This document shows, in pieces, positions 42,536-50,292 of a DNA stretch of 61,063 nucleotides (the first letter of the stretch is position 1; each line of letters begins with the position of its first letter). Origin of the DNA: Paludibacteraceae bacterium (lineage in GTDB: Bacteria; Bacteroidota; Bacteroidia; Bacteroidales; Paludibacteraceae); NCBI GenBank assembly GCA_017417025.1, contig JAFPZY010000063.1:1-61063 (forward strand). Direction: 5' to 3'. A program made the position numbers and the translations under genes. The notes beneath the pieces are model-generated. The model did not search any database. It had not been told where the DNA came from and saw only the letters and a list, made by a program, of their open reading frames with translations.

Positions 42536-43181
42536 GCTTCATCATCTGCACCGCTTTCAGCGGGTCACTGGCCTGGAAGACGGCACTGCCTGCTACCAGC
42601 ACGTCAGCGCCTGCGTCGAACACGTCTTTTGCGTTCTTCGTGTTGATGCCGCCGTCCACCTCTATCAGGGTGTCAAGCCCGCGGCGGTCTATCTCCGACC
42701 TTATATAACGCACTCTGCCGAGCGTTTCAGGTATGAAGCTCTGTCCGCCGAAACCTGCAAAAACAGACATGATGAGTACCATATCCACTTCGCCGAGATA
42801 AGGGTCGAGGCGGTGAATGTCGATGTCGGGATTGACAGTGAGACACGTCCTGACCCCTTTGTTGCGGATGAGTTGCAAAGCGGGCATAGGGTCGTCAACG
42901 GCCTCCAGATGAAAGCCTACGCTCCATGCTCCGGCATCGCAGAAGCGCTCTACGTATTTCTCCGGACTAACAATCATCAGGTGCACGTCCAGCGGTTTCT
43001 GCGAGCGTGCTTTCAGCGCTTTCATTACGGGGAAGCCGAAAGAGATGTTCGGCACGAAGACACCGTCCATCACGTCCACATGCAAGAAGTCGGCCTCGCT
43101 GCGGTTTATTATGTCCACCTCTTCGTTAAGCCGCCCAAAGTCGGCAGAAAGGACAGATGGTGAAATGAGTCTCATAGGCAT
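42528..43181 (-). CDS. rpe: Ribulose-phosphate 3-epimerase
   Basis: A 217-residue TIM-barrel enzyme of the pentose phosphate pathway. SPSVLSADFGRL, HVDVMDGVFVPNISFG, DVHLMI, and IEVDGGINTKNA carry the metal ligands and acid/base aspartates. The phosphate-side loop reads MSVFAGFGGQSF where most family members have VNPGFGGQ. An alternative start is ATG 43175. It starts one base after the ridA stop. Confidence 0.92.
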   Translation of the reverse strand: MPMRLISPSVLSADFGRLNEEVDIINRSEADFLHVDVMDGVFVPNISFGFPVMKALKARSQKPLDVHLMIVSPEKYVERFCDAGAWSVGFHLEAVDDPMPALQLIRNKGVRTCLTVNPDIDIHRLDPYLGEVDMVLIMSVFAGFGGQSFIPETLGRVRYIRSEIDRRGLDTLIEVDGGINTKNAKDVFDAGADVLVAGSAVFQASDPLKAVQMMKHG

Positions 43182-43182
43182 A

Positions 43183-43557
43183 TTATTTGCCTGCTATGCA
43201 GTCTATTTCCACTTTAGCTCCTTTAGGCAGTGCAGCCACTGCGCAGCACACGCGTGCAGGTTTGCTGTCGGTGAAGAATCCGGCATACGCTTCGTTCATT
43301 TCAGCAAAGTCGTTCATGTCGGTCAGCAGAACGGTGGTCTTCACTATGTCAGCCGTTTCCATGCCTGCTGCGGCAAGTATGGCGCTTATGTTACGCAGCG
43401 AGCGTTGTGTCTGCTCTGCCACAGTAGGGGGCATTCCGCCTGTTTCCGGGTCGATGGGCAGCTGGCCGGATACATACAGAGTGCCGTTGAGGAGCACTCC
43501 TTGCGAGTAAGGACCAATGGCGGCCGGAGCCTGAGGTGTAGATATGGTTGTTTTCAT
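43183..43557 (-). CDS. ridA: RidA-family reactive intermediate deaminase
   Basis: Hydrolyses toxic enamine/imine intermediates, such as 2-aminoacrylate, to keto acids. 124 residues. AIGPYSQGVLLNGTLYVSGQLPIDP at the N-terminus and the PARVCCAVAALPKGAKVEIDCIA signature with the active arginine are present. First gene of a tightly packed minus-strand unit ridA-rpe-comEC-xseA-HhH. Confidence 0.93.
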   Translation of the reverse strand: MKTTISTPQAPAAIGPYSQGVLLNGTLYVSGQLPIDPETGGMPPTVAEQTQRSLRNISAILAAAGMETADIVKTTVLLTDMNDFAEMNEAYAGFFTDSKPARVCCAVAALPKGAKVEIDCIAGK

Positions 43558-43579
43558 CTGCAGTGTATGTTACTGAAAA

Positions 43580-43612
43580 ATGTCGGGATGCTTTTCTTTG
43601 GCATCCCGACAT
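43580..43612 (-). terminator. Terminator after the EF-G paralogue
   Basis: A perfect 12-bp stem (ATGTCGGGATGC / GCATCCCGACAT), 9-nt loop, with a short U run (ATTTTT) on the minus-strand side. It separates the EF-G gene from ridA. Confidence 0.75.
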
Positions 43613-43623
43613 CCTCTTGTTTG

Positions 43624-45786
43624 TTAATCTTCGTCTTTCTGGCTTTCGGCGTATGCCTTTACGAGTTTGTCCTGAACGTCTCCCGGAACCAGCTCGTAGC
43701 TCTTGAAGTGCATTGTGAAGGTTGCGCGTCCTCCTGTCAGACTGGACAGTGTGGTGGAATAGCTTGACATCTCTGCCAGCGGCACGAGTGCTTTGAGGCG
43801 TGTGAAGTTCTTTTCCGCCTCCATACCCAGCACCATACCGCGGCGGCCGTTGATGTCGCTCATCACGTCACCCATCATGTCGCCCGGAACGAGCACCTCA
43901 ACCTCGTAAATAGGCTCCAGCACTTTCGGGTTAGCATTGCGGAAGGCTTCTGCGAAAGCGTTACGTCCTGCAAGGCGGAAGGAAATTTCGTTACTGTCAA
44001 CGGGGTGCATCTTTCCGTCGTAGATGATGACGCGCACGTCGCGGGCGTAAGAACCGGTGAGAGGTCCCTGCTCGATACGGTCCATCAGACCTTTCAGGAT
44101 GGCAGGTATGAAGCGTGCGTCGATAGCACCGCCGACGATAGAGTTGATAAGCACCAGTTTGCCTCCCCACTCCAGAGGTATCTCCTGTGTGTCTTTAACG
44201 CTGATGCGGTATTCCTGATTGCCGAATTTATAGACTTCTTTAACCGGTTCGCCTTCAACGTAAGGCTCCACGATGAGGTGGACTTCGCCGAACTGTCCGG
44301 AGCCGCCAGACTGTTTCTTGTGGCGGTAGTCAGCGCGTGCGGCTTTTGTGATGGTCTCGCGGTAAGGAATCTTAGGTTCGTCATAGACAACCATCATCTT
44401 GTCGTTGTTCTCCAGACGCCATTTGAGTGTGCGGAGGTGGAACTCGCCCTGTCCGCTCACGATGGTCTGTTTCAGTTCCTTGCTCTGTTCGATAATCCAT
44501 GTCGGGTCTTCTTCGTGCATGCGTGTGAGCAGCGCGCTCAGTTTTTCGGCATCTGCCTCGTTCTGCGGACGTATAGCGCGGCGGTATTTAGGATCGGGAT
44601 ATGCCACAGCGGGATAGGTGTTGTCGCACTCTTTCGCGTTGAGCGTGTTGCCGGTGCGTGTGTCTTTGAGTTTAACGGTGGCGGCAATGTCGCCGGCTGC
44701 AACTTCATCAACGGGTACGCGTATGCTTCCTGCCACGCTGTAGAGCTGCGAGATGCGCTCTTTTGAGCCGCGGTCCACGTTCTGCAGGTCGTCTGCGCCG
44801 TGCACTGTTCCCTGCATGACTTTGAAGTAGTTGACTTCGCCGATGTGAGGCTCAACCGATGTTTTGAAGATGAACATCGATGTGGGAGCAGATGCGTCGG
44901 GAGCAACCTCTTTGCCGTCGGTTGTAACGGGCTTGGGAGCCTCAGCCACGCTCGGAGCCATTTCGCCGAGGAACTCCATGAGACGGCGTGCGCCCATGTC
45001 GCGTACTCCGCATGCGCACATAACGGGGTAAACGCCTGCTTCGGCGAACACCACTTTAAGTCCGCGGATTGTCTCTTCCTCGCTCAGAGTGCCTTCCTCA
45101 AAGAATTTCTCCATCAGAGCTTCGTCCGCTTCGGCAGCCATCTCGTGGAGGGCACCGAGCAGTTCTTCAACCTTGCCCTGCTCTTCGGCGGGTATGTCTT
45201 TCAGTTCGGGAGTGCCTCCTTCGGGTTTCCAGACGAGCATTTTGCCTTTCAGCACGTCTATCACGCTGTTGAAGCCTGCGCCTGTGGCTACAGGATACTG
45301 AACCAGCACCACCTTGTTGCCGAAGTTGTCTTTCAGAGCCTCTACAGTGCGCTCGAAGTTAGCGTTTTCGTGGTCGCATTTGTTTACGACGAACACCACG
45401 GGTTTCTTGGCGTTTTCAGCCAGTCGGAAGTTGTTCTGTGTGCCTACTTCCACGCCGCCGTTGGCGGTCAGCATGATAGCAGCGGTGTCCACAACGTGGA
45501 GTGCGGTGACTGTACCGCCGCAGAAGTCGTCACTGCCTGCGCAGTCGATGATATTCAGCTTTTTCCCGCCGAACTCGATGTTGCACACTGTTGAAAATAC
45601 CGAGTAGCCGTACTCTTTCTCTACAGGGAAATAGTCACATACTGTGGACTGTGCCTCCACTGTGCCGCGACGTTTGATGATGCCGCTTTCGAGCAGCATC
45701 GACTCCATCATAGTGGTTTTGCCGGAACCGCTTCCTCCCATGAGGGCGATGTTCTTGATTTCGTTAGCCTGATAAACTTTTGCCAT
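43624..45786 (-). CDS. fusA2: Elongation factor G paralogue EF-G2, predicted GTPase-deficient
   Basis: A 720-residue EF-G-like protein of the Bacteroidota paralogue group. The P-loop is GGSGSGKTT (17-25) instead of the EF-G AHxDAGKTT. Switch I lacks RGITI. Switch II reads DCAGSDDF (81-88), so the catalytic His of DTPGHVDF is Ser85; the G4 motif is NKCD. Domains II-V are intact (EVNYFKVMQGTV, GQGEFHL, SGGSGQFGEVHL, GRRGMVLGMEAE). An EF-G paralogue of this kind in Bacteroides thetaiotaomicron has been reported to support translocation without GTP hydrolysis during nutrient limitation. The same role is inferred here. Confidence 0.9.
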   Translation of the reverse strand: MAKVYQANEIKNIALMGGSGSGKTTMMESMLLESGIIKRRGTVEAQSTVCDYFPVEKEYGYSVFSTVCNIEFGGKKLNIIDCAGSDDFCGGTVTALHVVDTAAIMLTANGGVEVGTQNNFRLAENAKKPVVFVVNKCDHENANFERTVEALKDNFGNKVVLVQYPVATGAGFNSVIDVLKGKMLVWKPEGGTPELKDIPAEEQGKVEELLGALHEMAAEADEALMEKFFEEGTLSEEETIRGLKVVFAEAGVYPVMCACGVRDMGARRLMEFLGEMAPSVAEAPKPVTTDGKEVAPDASAPTSMFIFKTSVEPHIGEVNYFKVMQGTVHGADDLQNVDRGSKERISQLYSVAGSIRVPVDEVAAGDIAATVKLKDTRTGNTLNAKECDNTYPAVAYPDPKYRRAIRPQNEADAEKLSALLTRMHEEDPTWIIEQSKELKQTIVSGQGEFHLRTLKWRLENNDKMMVVYDEPKIPYRETITKAARADYRHKKQSGGSGQFGEVHLIVEPYVEGEPVKEVYKFGNQEYRISVKDTQEIPLEWGGKLVLINSIVGGAIDARFIPAILKGLMDRIEQGPLTGSYARDVRVIIYDGKMHPVDSNEISFRLAGRNAFAEAFRNANPKVLEPIYEVEVLVPGDMMGDVMSDINGRRGMVLGMEAEKNFTRLKALVPLAEMSSYSTTLSSLTGGRATFTMHFKSYELVPGDVQDKLVKAYAESQKDED

Positions 45787-45836
45787 AATGATAACTTATA
45801 TTTTATTATTTTTTTGCTTTTCACACAAAATGCGCA

Positions 45837-45868
45837 CAAAGATACAATAAAAAAAGGGAACAGGCAAA
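45837..45868 (-). promoter_or_regulatory. Promoter for the EF-G paralogue
   Basis: On the minus strand TTTG (45868-45865), a 20-bp spacer and TATCTTTG (45844-45837). The -33 element is inside the left arm of the inverted repeat at 45856-45906. Confidence 0.85.
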
Positions 45869-45906
45869 TTTTATTCCCTTTTTTTGTATTTTTTTGCCTG
45901 TTTCCC
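45856..45906 (-). terminator. Inverted repeat: terminator of the upstream fragment, overlapping the EF-G promoter
   Basis: GGGAACAGGCAAA (45856-45868) is complementary to TTTGCCTGTTTCCC (45893-45906) apart from one extra T. Read on the minus strand the stem is followed by TTTTTTTATTG, a good intrinsic terminator. Because the distal arm contains the -33 box of the next promoter, it could also act as an operator. A related ACAGGCA is at 45924-45930. Confidence 0.7.
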
Positions 45907-46018
45907 GAAAAAATGTTTCCGTAACAGGCATTTTGCGAAATCTTTTACAACATATTTATCTTGTTGTATGTTGTCTTGTCGTATGATTTGGCGGCCCAAA
46001 TGACAATGTGGCAGAGTC

Positions 46019-46123
46019 TCATATTTCCGCGCCGAAGATGTTTACGGTTTTCCCGTTGCGGATGATGAGTATCCGGCCGTTGCGGAACAGTTTGCGGCTT
46101 GTGCCGTTTTGTCCGTCTGTCCG
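46019..46123 (-). pseudogene. Detached type IX sorting-domain tail fragment
   Basis: 34 codons ending in TGA encode SRKLFRNGRILIIRNGK followed by TVNIFGAEI. This closely follows the C-terminal tail of the protein at 46432 (VRKYMHNGTLVIERDGKRYN...). It lies in the same frame as, and directly behind, the small ORF at 46124-46264, separated only by that ORF's TAA. It has no start codon of its own, so it is either a remnant of a lost surface-protein gene or is reached by stop-codon readthrough. Confidence 0.6.
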
Positions 46124-46264
46124 TTAGATGGCATCATTCGGGTCGCCTCCTCCGCTGTTGTTTGCGTCGTATGACGGAGTGGGTGCGCCGCCGCTGGCGC
46201 AAAGCATTGTTATTGACATTGTGTCTGCCGCAGTGGTCTGCGGATGTGCATATTCTCTTTTCAT
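46124..46264 (-). CDS. Small 46-residue protein, second type IX-associated small ORF
   Basis: ATG 46264 to TAA 46124 gives 46 codons, starting MKREYAHPQTTAADTMS and including ITMLCASGG and an Asn/Ser/Gly-rich end SGGGDPNDAI. Start, core and Gly/Asn/Pro-rich tail parallel the ORF at 24875-25024 and both neighbour sorting-domain proteins. An A-rich leader (ACAACAACA) precedes the ATG, as is usual for translated genes in this phylum. No signal peptide. Function unknown. Confidence 0.55.
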   Translation of the reverse strand: MKREYAHPQTTAADTMSITMLCASGGAPTPSYDANNSGGGDPNDAI

Positions 46265-46350
46265 TGTTGTTGTTTTGTTTTTGGGTTGTTAGTGGTTGAT
46301 AGACGGACAGTTATTCCCGTCCTCAGTTCTACAGTTTTATAGATAGCGGT

Positions 46351-46404
46351 CGGCGGCGGGAAAAGTATTTTCCCTCAAACCTTTATTATGAAACCCCGCC
46401 GCCG
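46351..46404 (-). terminator. GC-rich hairpin after the 46432-48513 gene
   Basis: A perfect 10-bp stem CGGCGGCGGG / CCCGCCGCCG with a 34-nt loop that itself contains GAAAA-GTA-TTTTC. It lies 28 bp beyond the minus-strand stop and ahead of the small ORF. No U run, so its terminator activity is uncertain. Confidence 0.5.
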
Positions 46405-46431
46405 GACTGCATCTGTCTTTTGGTCTTTCGA

Positions 46432-48513
46432 CTACTCCACCTCCTGTCCTACAGCGTTATAGCGTTTGCCGTCGCGCTCGATGACGAGTGTGCCGTTGTG
46501 CATATACTTGCGGACATTGACTGCTGACGAGCCTTCGGCCGACTGGCCGGACAGGTCGGTGGCAGTCTGTTCTTTGACCACTATGCGGGCACGGGGATGG
46601 ACGGCCTGCACGGTGCTGTTGCCGCTATAGAAGTAGGCACGGAAAGCACGAATCTTGTTGGCTACATTGGGCCAATAAAGGGCGTTGTTCTGTCCGAGGA
46701 AGAGGAAGCCGCTGTTCTCGCCTATCTCAAGGTCGGTGGGGTGCACTGTGCCGAAGAACTTCGTATCGCCGACATTAGTGCCTGACGTGTTGTTGGTGAA
46801 GGCAGAGCCATCCAATGTTACGCTCCTAAAGACGGGCTCGACGATGTTCGCGCCTGTGACCTGCATGAGATACGGTGTGCGGGCGGAGAGTGCTGTTACC
46901 TCGCTCACGTTGAAGTCCAGACCTTCGGCAGCGTCGCCTGTAACGGAAGAGAGGGTGTAGAAGGTGGCGGTTCTCATGTCGGACGCTGTAATCTGCGATG
47001 CAGTGAGGTCAAAGGGGAAGCAGACGGTGTTCCACATTCCGGCATAGAAAGTGCGCATCATTTGGAAGTCCATCTCGCCGGTGAAGGTGCTTGCCGTGGC
47101 GGTGTAATAGGAGGTCTCTTCGTTGTCCGCGAGTGTGACAGGCACTTCGGTGAAGACGGCCACCACGTTGTTATGGTCGGCGGCAAGGCTGCTGATGGTG
47201 TAGGCGAGATTGCCGTCCGTGCCTGCGTTGTCGCCTCCGTCCGTCCAGTGCGAGAACACATAGCGACGGTTGGCAGGATTGGCGGTAAGTATCACATCAT
47301 CGCCCTCGTCAAACGTGCCTGCGCCTGTCACCGTGCCTGCTCCGACGGGGGAGACGGTAGCTGCGACATCGTAAGTCGGAGTTTCTTCCTCTTCTTCGCC
47401 TTCCTCCCATACAGCATACAGAGTAACATCGGCACTGGCAATCCATTGCATAGACTCGGATGTAACATAAGCCGATGATGAAGAAGGTGTTTGGGCACGT
47501 TTATTCGGCATAAAATAGCCGTCTTTGTCTATAACCCTAAAACCGTCACTAGTATTTCCGCTACGCCCTGAATATCCCATAAAGCGGTGGCCTGTCTTTT
47601 TTGGTTTGGTGATAGGAGTGAGCAGATTGGTGCTTTCTCCAAAAGTAACCGTCACGCTTGCTGTACCTGAAGTGGTAGCGCCCTGATCGTTCAAAGTTAT
47701 TGTGTAAACAGGGGCGGTACCGATAGTGATGAGAGCAGATGTCGTGCCGAATGTGCCTTGCACCCGTATAAACGGATAGCCGGCAGTGGATTGCGGGGCG
47801 AAGTAGATTTTCGAACCTCTTTCTATTTGATATTCTTCCGAAGCAGACAGATAGAGTTTGGTATAGCACTCAAACGATTGTGCCGAATTGTTTACGCATA
47901 CTTTATGGGAACATCCGATAATTCGTCCTGCGTCAGAATTAGAGACAAAGAGATTGTTGGGACAATAATCCTGTATTGTTACATATGAACCCGGATTTGC
48001 GAAATATTTCCCGTTGCCATAATTGTAACTGCTTGAGGATGTTGAGCCTTCTGCACCGGCACACATGTCTATATTGATACCGGGATAACCGACAGCGTTG
48101 TTGGTAACATAGTCTTTCCATATCGACACGCGGTTGATATAGAACGTTCTGTTTGAATAACTTCCGGTCATGACCCGTCCGCTGTTGCTTGCATTGACAT
48201 CGCTTGCCCAGTCGAAGTGGTATTCAAAGTCCGCACTGCCAAACTCGGCAGTGTAACTGTCGGGGTCGGTGCCGACGGTTATCTGTCGCGGGTTGGAGGT
48301 GTTACCGTCCGACCATTGTTGGAAGAAATAACCGTTAACAGGCACTGCCACCAGATAAACGGTGGTTCCCTCCTCATAACTTCCGCCGCCGCGCACGGAG
48401 CCTTTGTCGGAAGGCGAGGCAGTGACGGTGATGGTGTGAGTGGCGGCATAAGCCTCATTCAGTTGTGTCACTATGCCCAAGCACAGAGACATGAACAAGA
48501 TTAGTTTTTTCAT
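46432..48513 (-). CDS. Secreted repeat-domain surface protein with type IX sorting tail
   Basis: 693 residues with signal peptide MKKLILFMSLCLGIVTQLNEAYA. The N-terminal TITVTASPSDKGSVRGGGSYEEGTTVYL with YFFQQWSDGNTS, and the later VSPVGAGTVTGAGTFDEGDDVILTANPA with YVFSHWTDGG, are two copies of the bacterial beta-repeat (Flg_new_2-like) domain. Between them TLNDQGATT...GHRFMGYSG resembles the Listeria-Bacteroides repeat. The last 30 residues (VRKYMHNGTLVIERDGK and YNAVGQEVE) form a sorting tail, implying export through type IX secretion and surface attachment. Role probably adhesive; not provable from sequence. Confidence 0.8.
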   Translation of the reverse strand: MKKLILFMSLCLGIVTQLNEAYAATHTITVTASPSDKGSVRGGGSYEEGTTVYLVAVPVNGYFFQQWSDGNTSNPRQITVGTDPDSYTAEFGSADFEYHFDWASDVNASNSGRVMTGSYSNRTFYINRVSIWKDYVTNNAVGYPGINIDMCAGAEGSTSSSSYNYGNGKYFANPGSYVTIQDYCPNNLFVSNSDAGRIIGCSHKVCVNNSAQSFECYTKLYLSASEEYQIERGSKIYFAPQSTAGYPFIRVQGTFGTTSALITIGTAPVYTITLNDQGATTSGTASVTVTFGESTNLLTPITKPKKTGHRFMGYSGRSGNTSDGFRVIDKDGYFMPNKRAQTPSSSSAYVTSESMQWIASADVTLYAVWEEGEEEEETPTYDVAATVSPVGAGTVTGAGTFDEGDDVILTANPANRRYVFSHWTDGGDNAGTDGNLAYTISSLAADHNNVVAVFTEVPVTLADNEETSYYTATASTFTGEMDFQMMRTFYAGMWNTVCFPFDLTASQITASDMRTATFYTLSSVTGDAAEGLDFNVSEVTALSARTPYLMQVTGANIVEPVFRSVTLDGSAFTNNTSGTNVGDTKFFGTVHPTDLEIGENSGFLFLGQNNALYWPNVANKIRAFRAYFYSGNSTVQAVHPRARIVVKEQTATDLSGQSAEGSSAVNVRKYMHNGTLVIERDGKRYNAVGQEVE

Positions 48514-48644
48514 AAACGTTTGGTTTTTGTTGGTTAATGATTGGTTGTTTATTACGACCTCTATGTCGTTTGTTTGTTGTTATCGTTGTTCTTTGTTGTA
48601 CAGGTACAAACAAAAAATGAGCGCGAACTTTCGTTTGCTTCATC

Positions 48645-48795
48645 TGACATTTTGAGGTCCTGAACTACCTTATTAACTCAAATTACGCACGGAAAACTCA
48701 CGCTTACGCATGAGCGTACATAAAAACCAGTGCTTGAGTTAATAATTCGACCTTACGGTCTGACTTTTTGAAGTTGTTCAGGTTTCAAAATGTCA
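48645..48795. repeat. 151-bp nested inverted-repeat element
   Basis: Outer arms TGACATTTTGA (48645-48655) and TCAAAATGTCA (48785-48795) are perfect complements, followed inward by CCTGAAC/GTTCAGG (48659-48665, 48776-48782), then TTATTAACTCAA/TTGAGTTAATAA (48670-48681, 48734-48745). Smaller hairpins are TACGC-ATGA-GCGTA and GACC-TTAC-GGTC. It fills most of the 380-bp gap between the toxin gene and the surface-protein gene. The rest of 48514-48893 shows no gene. Confidence 0.85.
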
Positions 48796-48893
48796 AGTGT
48801 TGGCTTATAACGCTTTATAATATGTATGTCATGCACTGCCTACCAGTGCCGGTGTTTCATAGGCATGAAATTAGTTTATTGTGTTAATTGAAA

Positions 48894-49193
48894 TTATTTT
48901 TTCTTTCCTTTTCCAAAAATATCAGAATGTGTACCTGTTCTGTACAATGATATGATGCGTATCTCGGTATCTTTCTCGTACAACAGCAACCAATCAGGAT
49001 TGATATGGCACTCCCAATACCCCTTATAATCTCCGTGAAGGAAGTGATTGTGGCATTTTGCCGGTAAAAGTTCGCCTGCACGTAGTAAGCGAACGACATC
49101 AAGCAATTGTTCTATATCTAATCCTCGCCGAACAGCCAATTTGACATCACGTTCGTACTGCTTTGAGGTTTTGATATCGTAAACCTGCTTCAT
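48894..49193 (-). CDS. YafQ-family type II toxin (mRNA interferase)
   Basis: A 99-residue RelE/ParE-superfamily toxin. YERDVKLAVRRGLD, LLPAKCHNHFLHGDYKGYWECHINPDWLLLYE and RTGTHSDIF carry the YafQ active-site residues (the histidines, the Asp-Trp pair, and the closing His and Phe). It is expected to cleave mRNA in the ribosomal A site until bound by its antitoxin. The start overlaps the antitoxin stop (ATGA). Confidence 0.9.
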   Translation of the reverse strand: MKQVYDIKTSKQYERDVKLAVRRGLDIEQLLDVVRLLRAGELLPAKCHNHFLHGDYKGYWECHINPDWLLLYEKDTEIRIISLYRTGTHSDIFGKGKKK

Positions 49194-49465
49194 AGTGCGC
49201 GCATTGCTTTTTCAAACTCTTCCATAGATGAGTACACTTTTCCCTTGTCTTTTCCACTACGCACATCTTCAATCACTTGCATTGTCTTTTTGTTCAGGTA
49301 CTCACCTGTTTCCGGGTCGTACAAACGCGCTTTTTTAGTCTGTGCGGGTGCAACAGTTGATGTCCACCCCATCCATTTAATGAATTGTTTGAACTTCTTG
49401 ATTTCAATAGCCGGTACTGCGACTGTAAAGAAACACTGATTATTATTTGCTGCAACGGCGTTCAT
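49190..49465 (-). CDS. Cognate antitoxin of the YafQ-type toxin
   Basis: A 91-residue protein from ATG 49465; an upstream reading to 49522 would overlap the promoter. The C-terminal half (TMQVIEDVRSGKDKGKVYSSMEEFEKAMRAL) is a charged helical segment as in RelB/DinJ-like antitoxins that wrap their toxin. The N-terminal half probably dimerises and binds DNA for autoregulation, but no known fold was recognised. First gene of the pair, with its own promoter. Confidence 0.82.
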   Translation of the reverse strand: MNAVAANNNQCFFTVAVPAIEIKKFKQFIKWMGWTSTVAPAQTKKARLYDPETGEYLNKKTMQVIEDVRSGKDKGKVYSSMEEFEKAMRAL

Positions 49466-49493
49466 AGTGAATGATTTATTTTCTTTTCGGGGG

Positions 49494-49525
49494 CAAAGGT
49501 ATAATAAAAATGTGACATACACAAG
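49494..49525 (-). promoter_or_regulatory. Promoter of the toxin-antitoxin pair
   Basis: On the minus strand CTTG (49525-49522) is a TTG-type -33, then a 20-bp spacer and TACCTTTG (49501-49494). The antitoxin ATG is 29 bp downstream. Confidence 0.75.
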
Positions 49526-49663
49526 AAAGGGGGCGGATTTTTTGTGATTTTTGCGGCGGGATGGCGTTTTTTGCGGGGAAATATGGTGTTTTTTGGGAGG
49601 AAGTGTGGTGTTTTTGTAGGGGGAGTGGGTCGGGAGTGTGGTGTGAGCGGGCTTTGAGCAGGT

Positions 49664-49751
49664 TTGACCTTTGAGTGACCTATGATTTACCTATGTGTGA
49701 CATACGCGCGACCTTTGGGCGACCTATGGGTGACCTTTGGGCGACCTTTGG
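49664..49751. repeat. Eight tandem 11-bp repeats, unit GYGACCTWTGG
   Basis: Eight contiguous 11-mers (for example GTGACCTATGA, GCGACCTTTGG, GCGACCTATGG) end in GGGAAAGACAGCAT, as does the array at 28586-28640. The region 49523-49663 upstream is G/T-rich with no gene, containing degenerate TGGTGTTTTT repeats. Confidence 0.93.
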
Positions 49752-49770
49752 GAAAGACAGCATTGTTCTT

Positions 49771-49920
49771 TAGTCGAAAGACCGCTTCGCTCAAAGTCGA
49801 AGGTCGAAAGCCGAATTACTATAGAGCATAGTCGAAAGTCGAAAGTCGAAGGTCGAAAGCCGGATTACTTTTAGTCGAAGGTTGAAAGCCTGATTAGTCG
49901 AAAGTCGAAGGTCGAAAGCC
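49771..49920. repeat. GTCGAAA-family repeat block
   Basis: About ten GTCGAAA/GTCGAAG units in three sub-blocks separated by GCCGAATTACTA, GCCGGATTAC and GCCTGATTA. Part is identical to the block at 24074-24104. It is followed by ATAGCGGACACAATAACC, as at 28750. Confidence 0.9.
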
Positions 49921-49999
49921 ATAGCGGACACAATAACCGCAGGCAGGATGCCTATGGTTTCTCTACCAAGATGACCGAATCCGAGTGTGTGGCAGAGTT

Positions 50000-50107
50000 G
50001 TTCAAGATGTACCAATCCTTGACCAAGTTCAAGATGTACCAATCCTTGACCAAGTTCAAGATGTACCGGTCCTTGACCAAGTTCAAGATGTACCGGTCCT
50101 TGACCAA
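50000..50107. repeat. Four tandem 27-bp repeats
   Basis: Units 50000-50026, 50027-50053, 50054-50080 and 50081-50107 begin GTTCAAGATGTACC and end TCCTTGACCAA; the first two differ from the last two by AA/GG at one place. All frames stay open across the array because 27 is a multiple of 3, but no credible gene covers it. It lies 150-260 bp upstream of the sigma-54 promoter. Confidence 0.95.
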
Positions 50108-50257
50108 ATAACACATGACCATTTCTGCTTGGAGAACGAAGAAGGTCACACTTGGCGCAACCGGCGCATTTGCCTTGCCCAAAAAGCAGTCTGCCAAACT
50201 TGCAGGAATCCTGACAAAATGGCATGAAAGTTGCCAAAATGACAGAGAGAGGGCTTT

Positions 50258-50272
50258 TGGCACGCTTATTGC
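50258..50272 (+). promoter_or_regulatory. Sigma-54 (RpoN) promoter for hsp20
   Basis: TGGCACGCTTATTGC matches the -24/-12 consensus TGGCACRNNNNTTGC at every position, with the invariant GG and GC 10 nt apart. Transcription is expected near 50284, leaving a leader of about 88 nt before hsp20. Upstream, TGCC/GGCA-containing AAAATG motifs at about 50213-50245 may bind an activator. Confidence 0.8.
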
Positions 50273-50292
50273 CCGTTTGAGGCTGAAAACGC

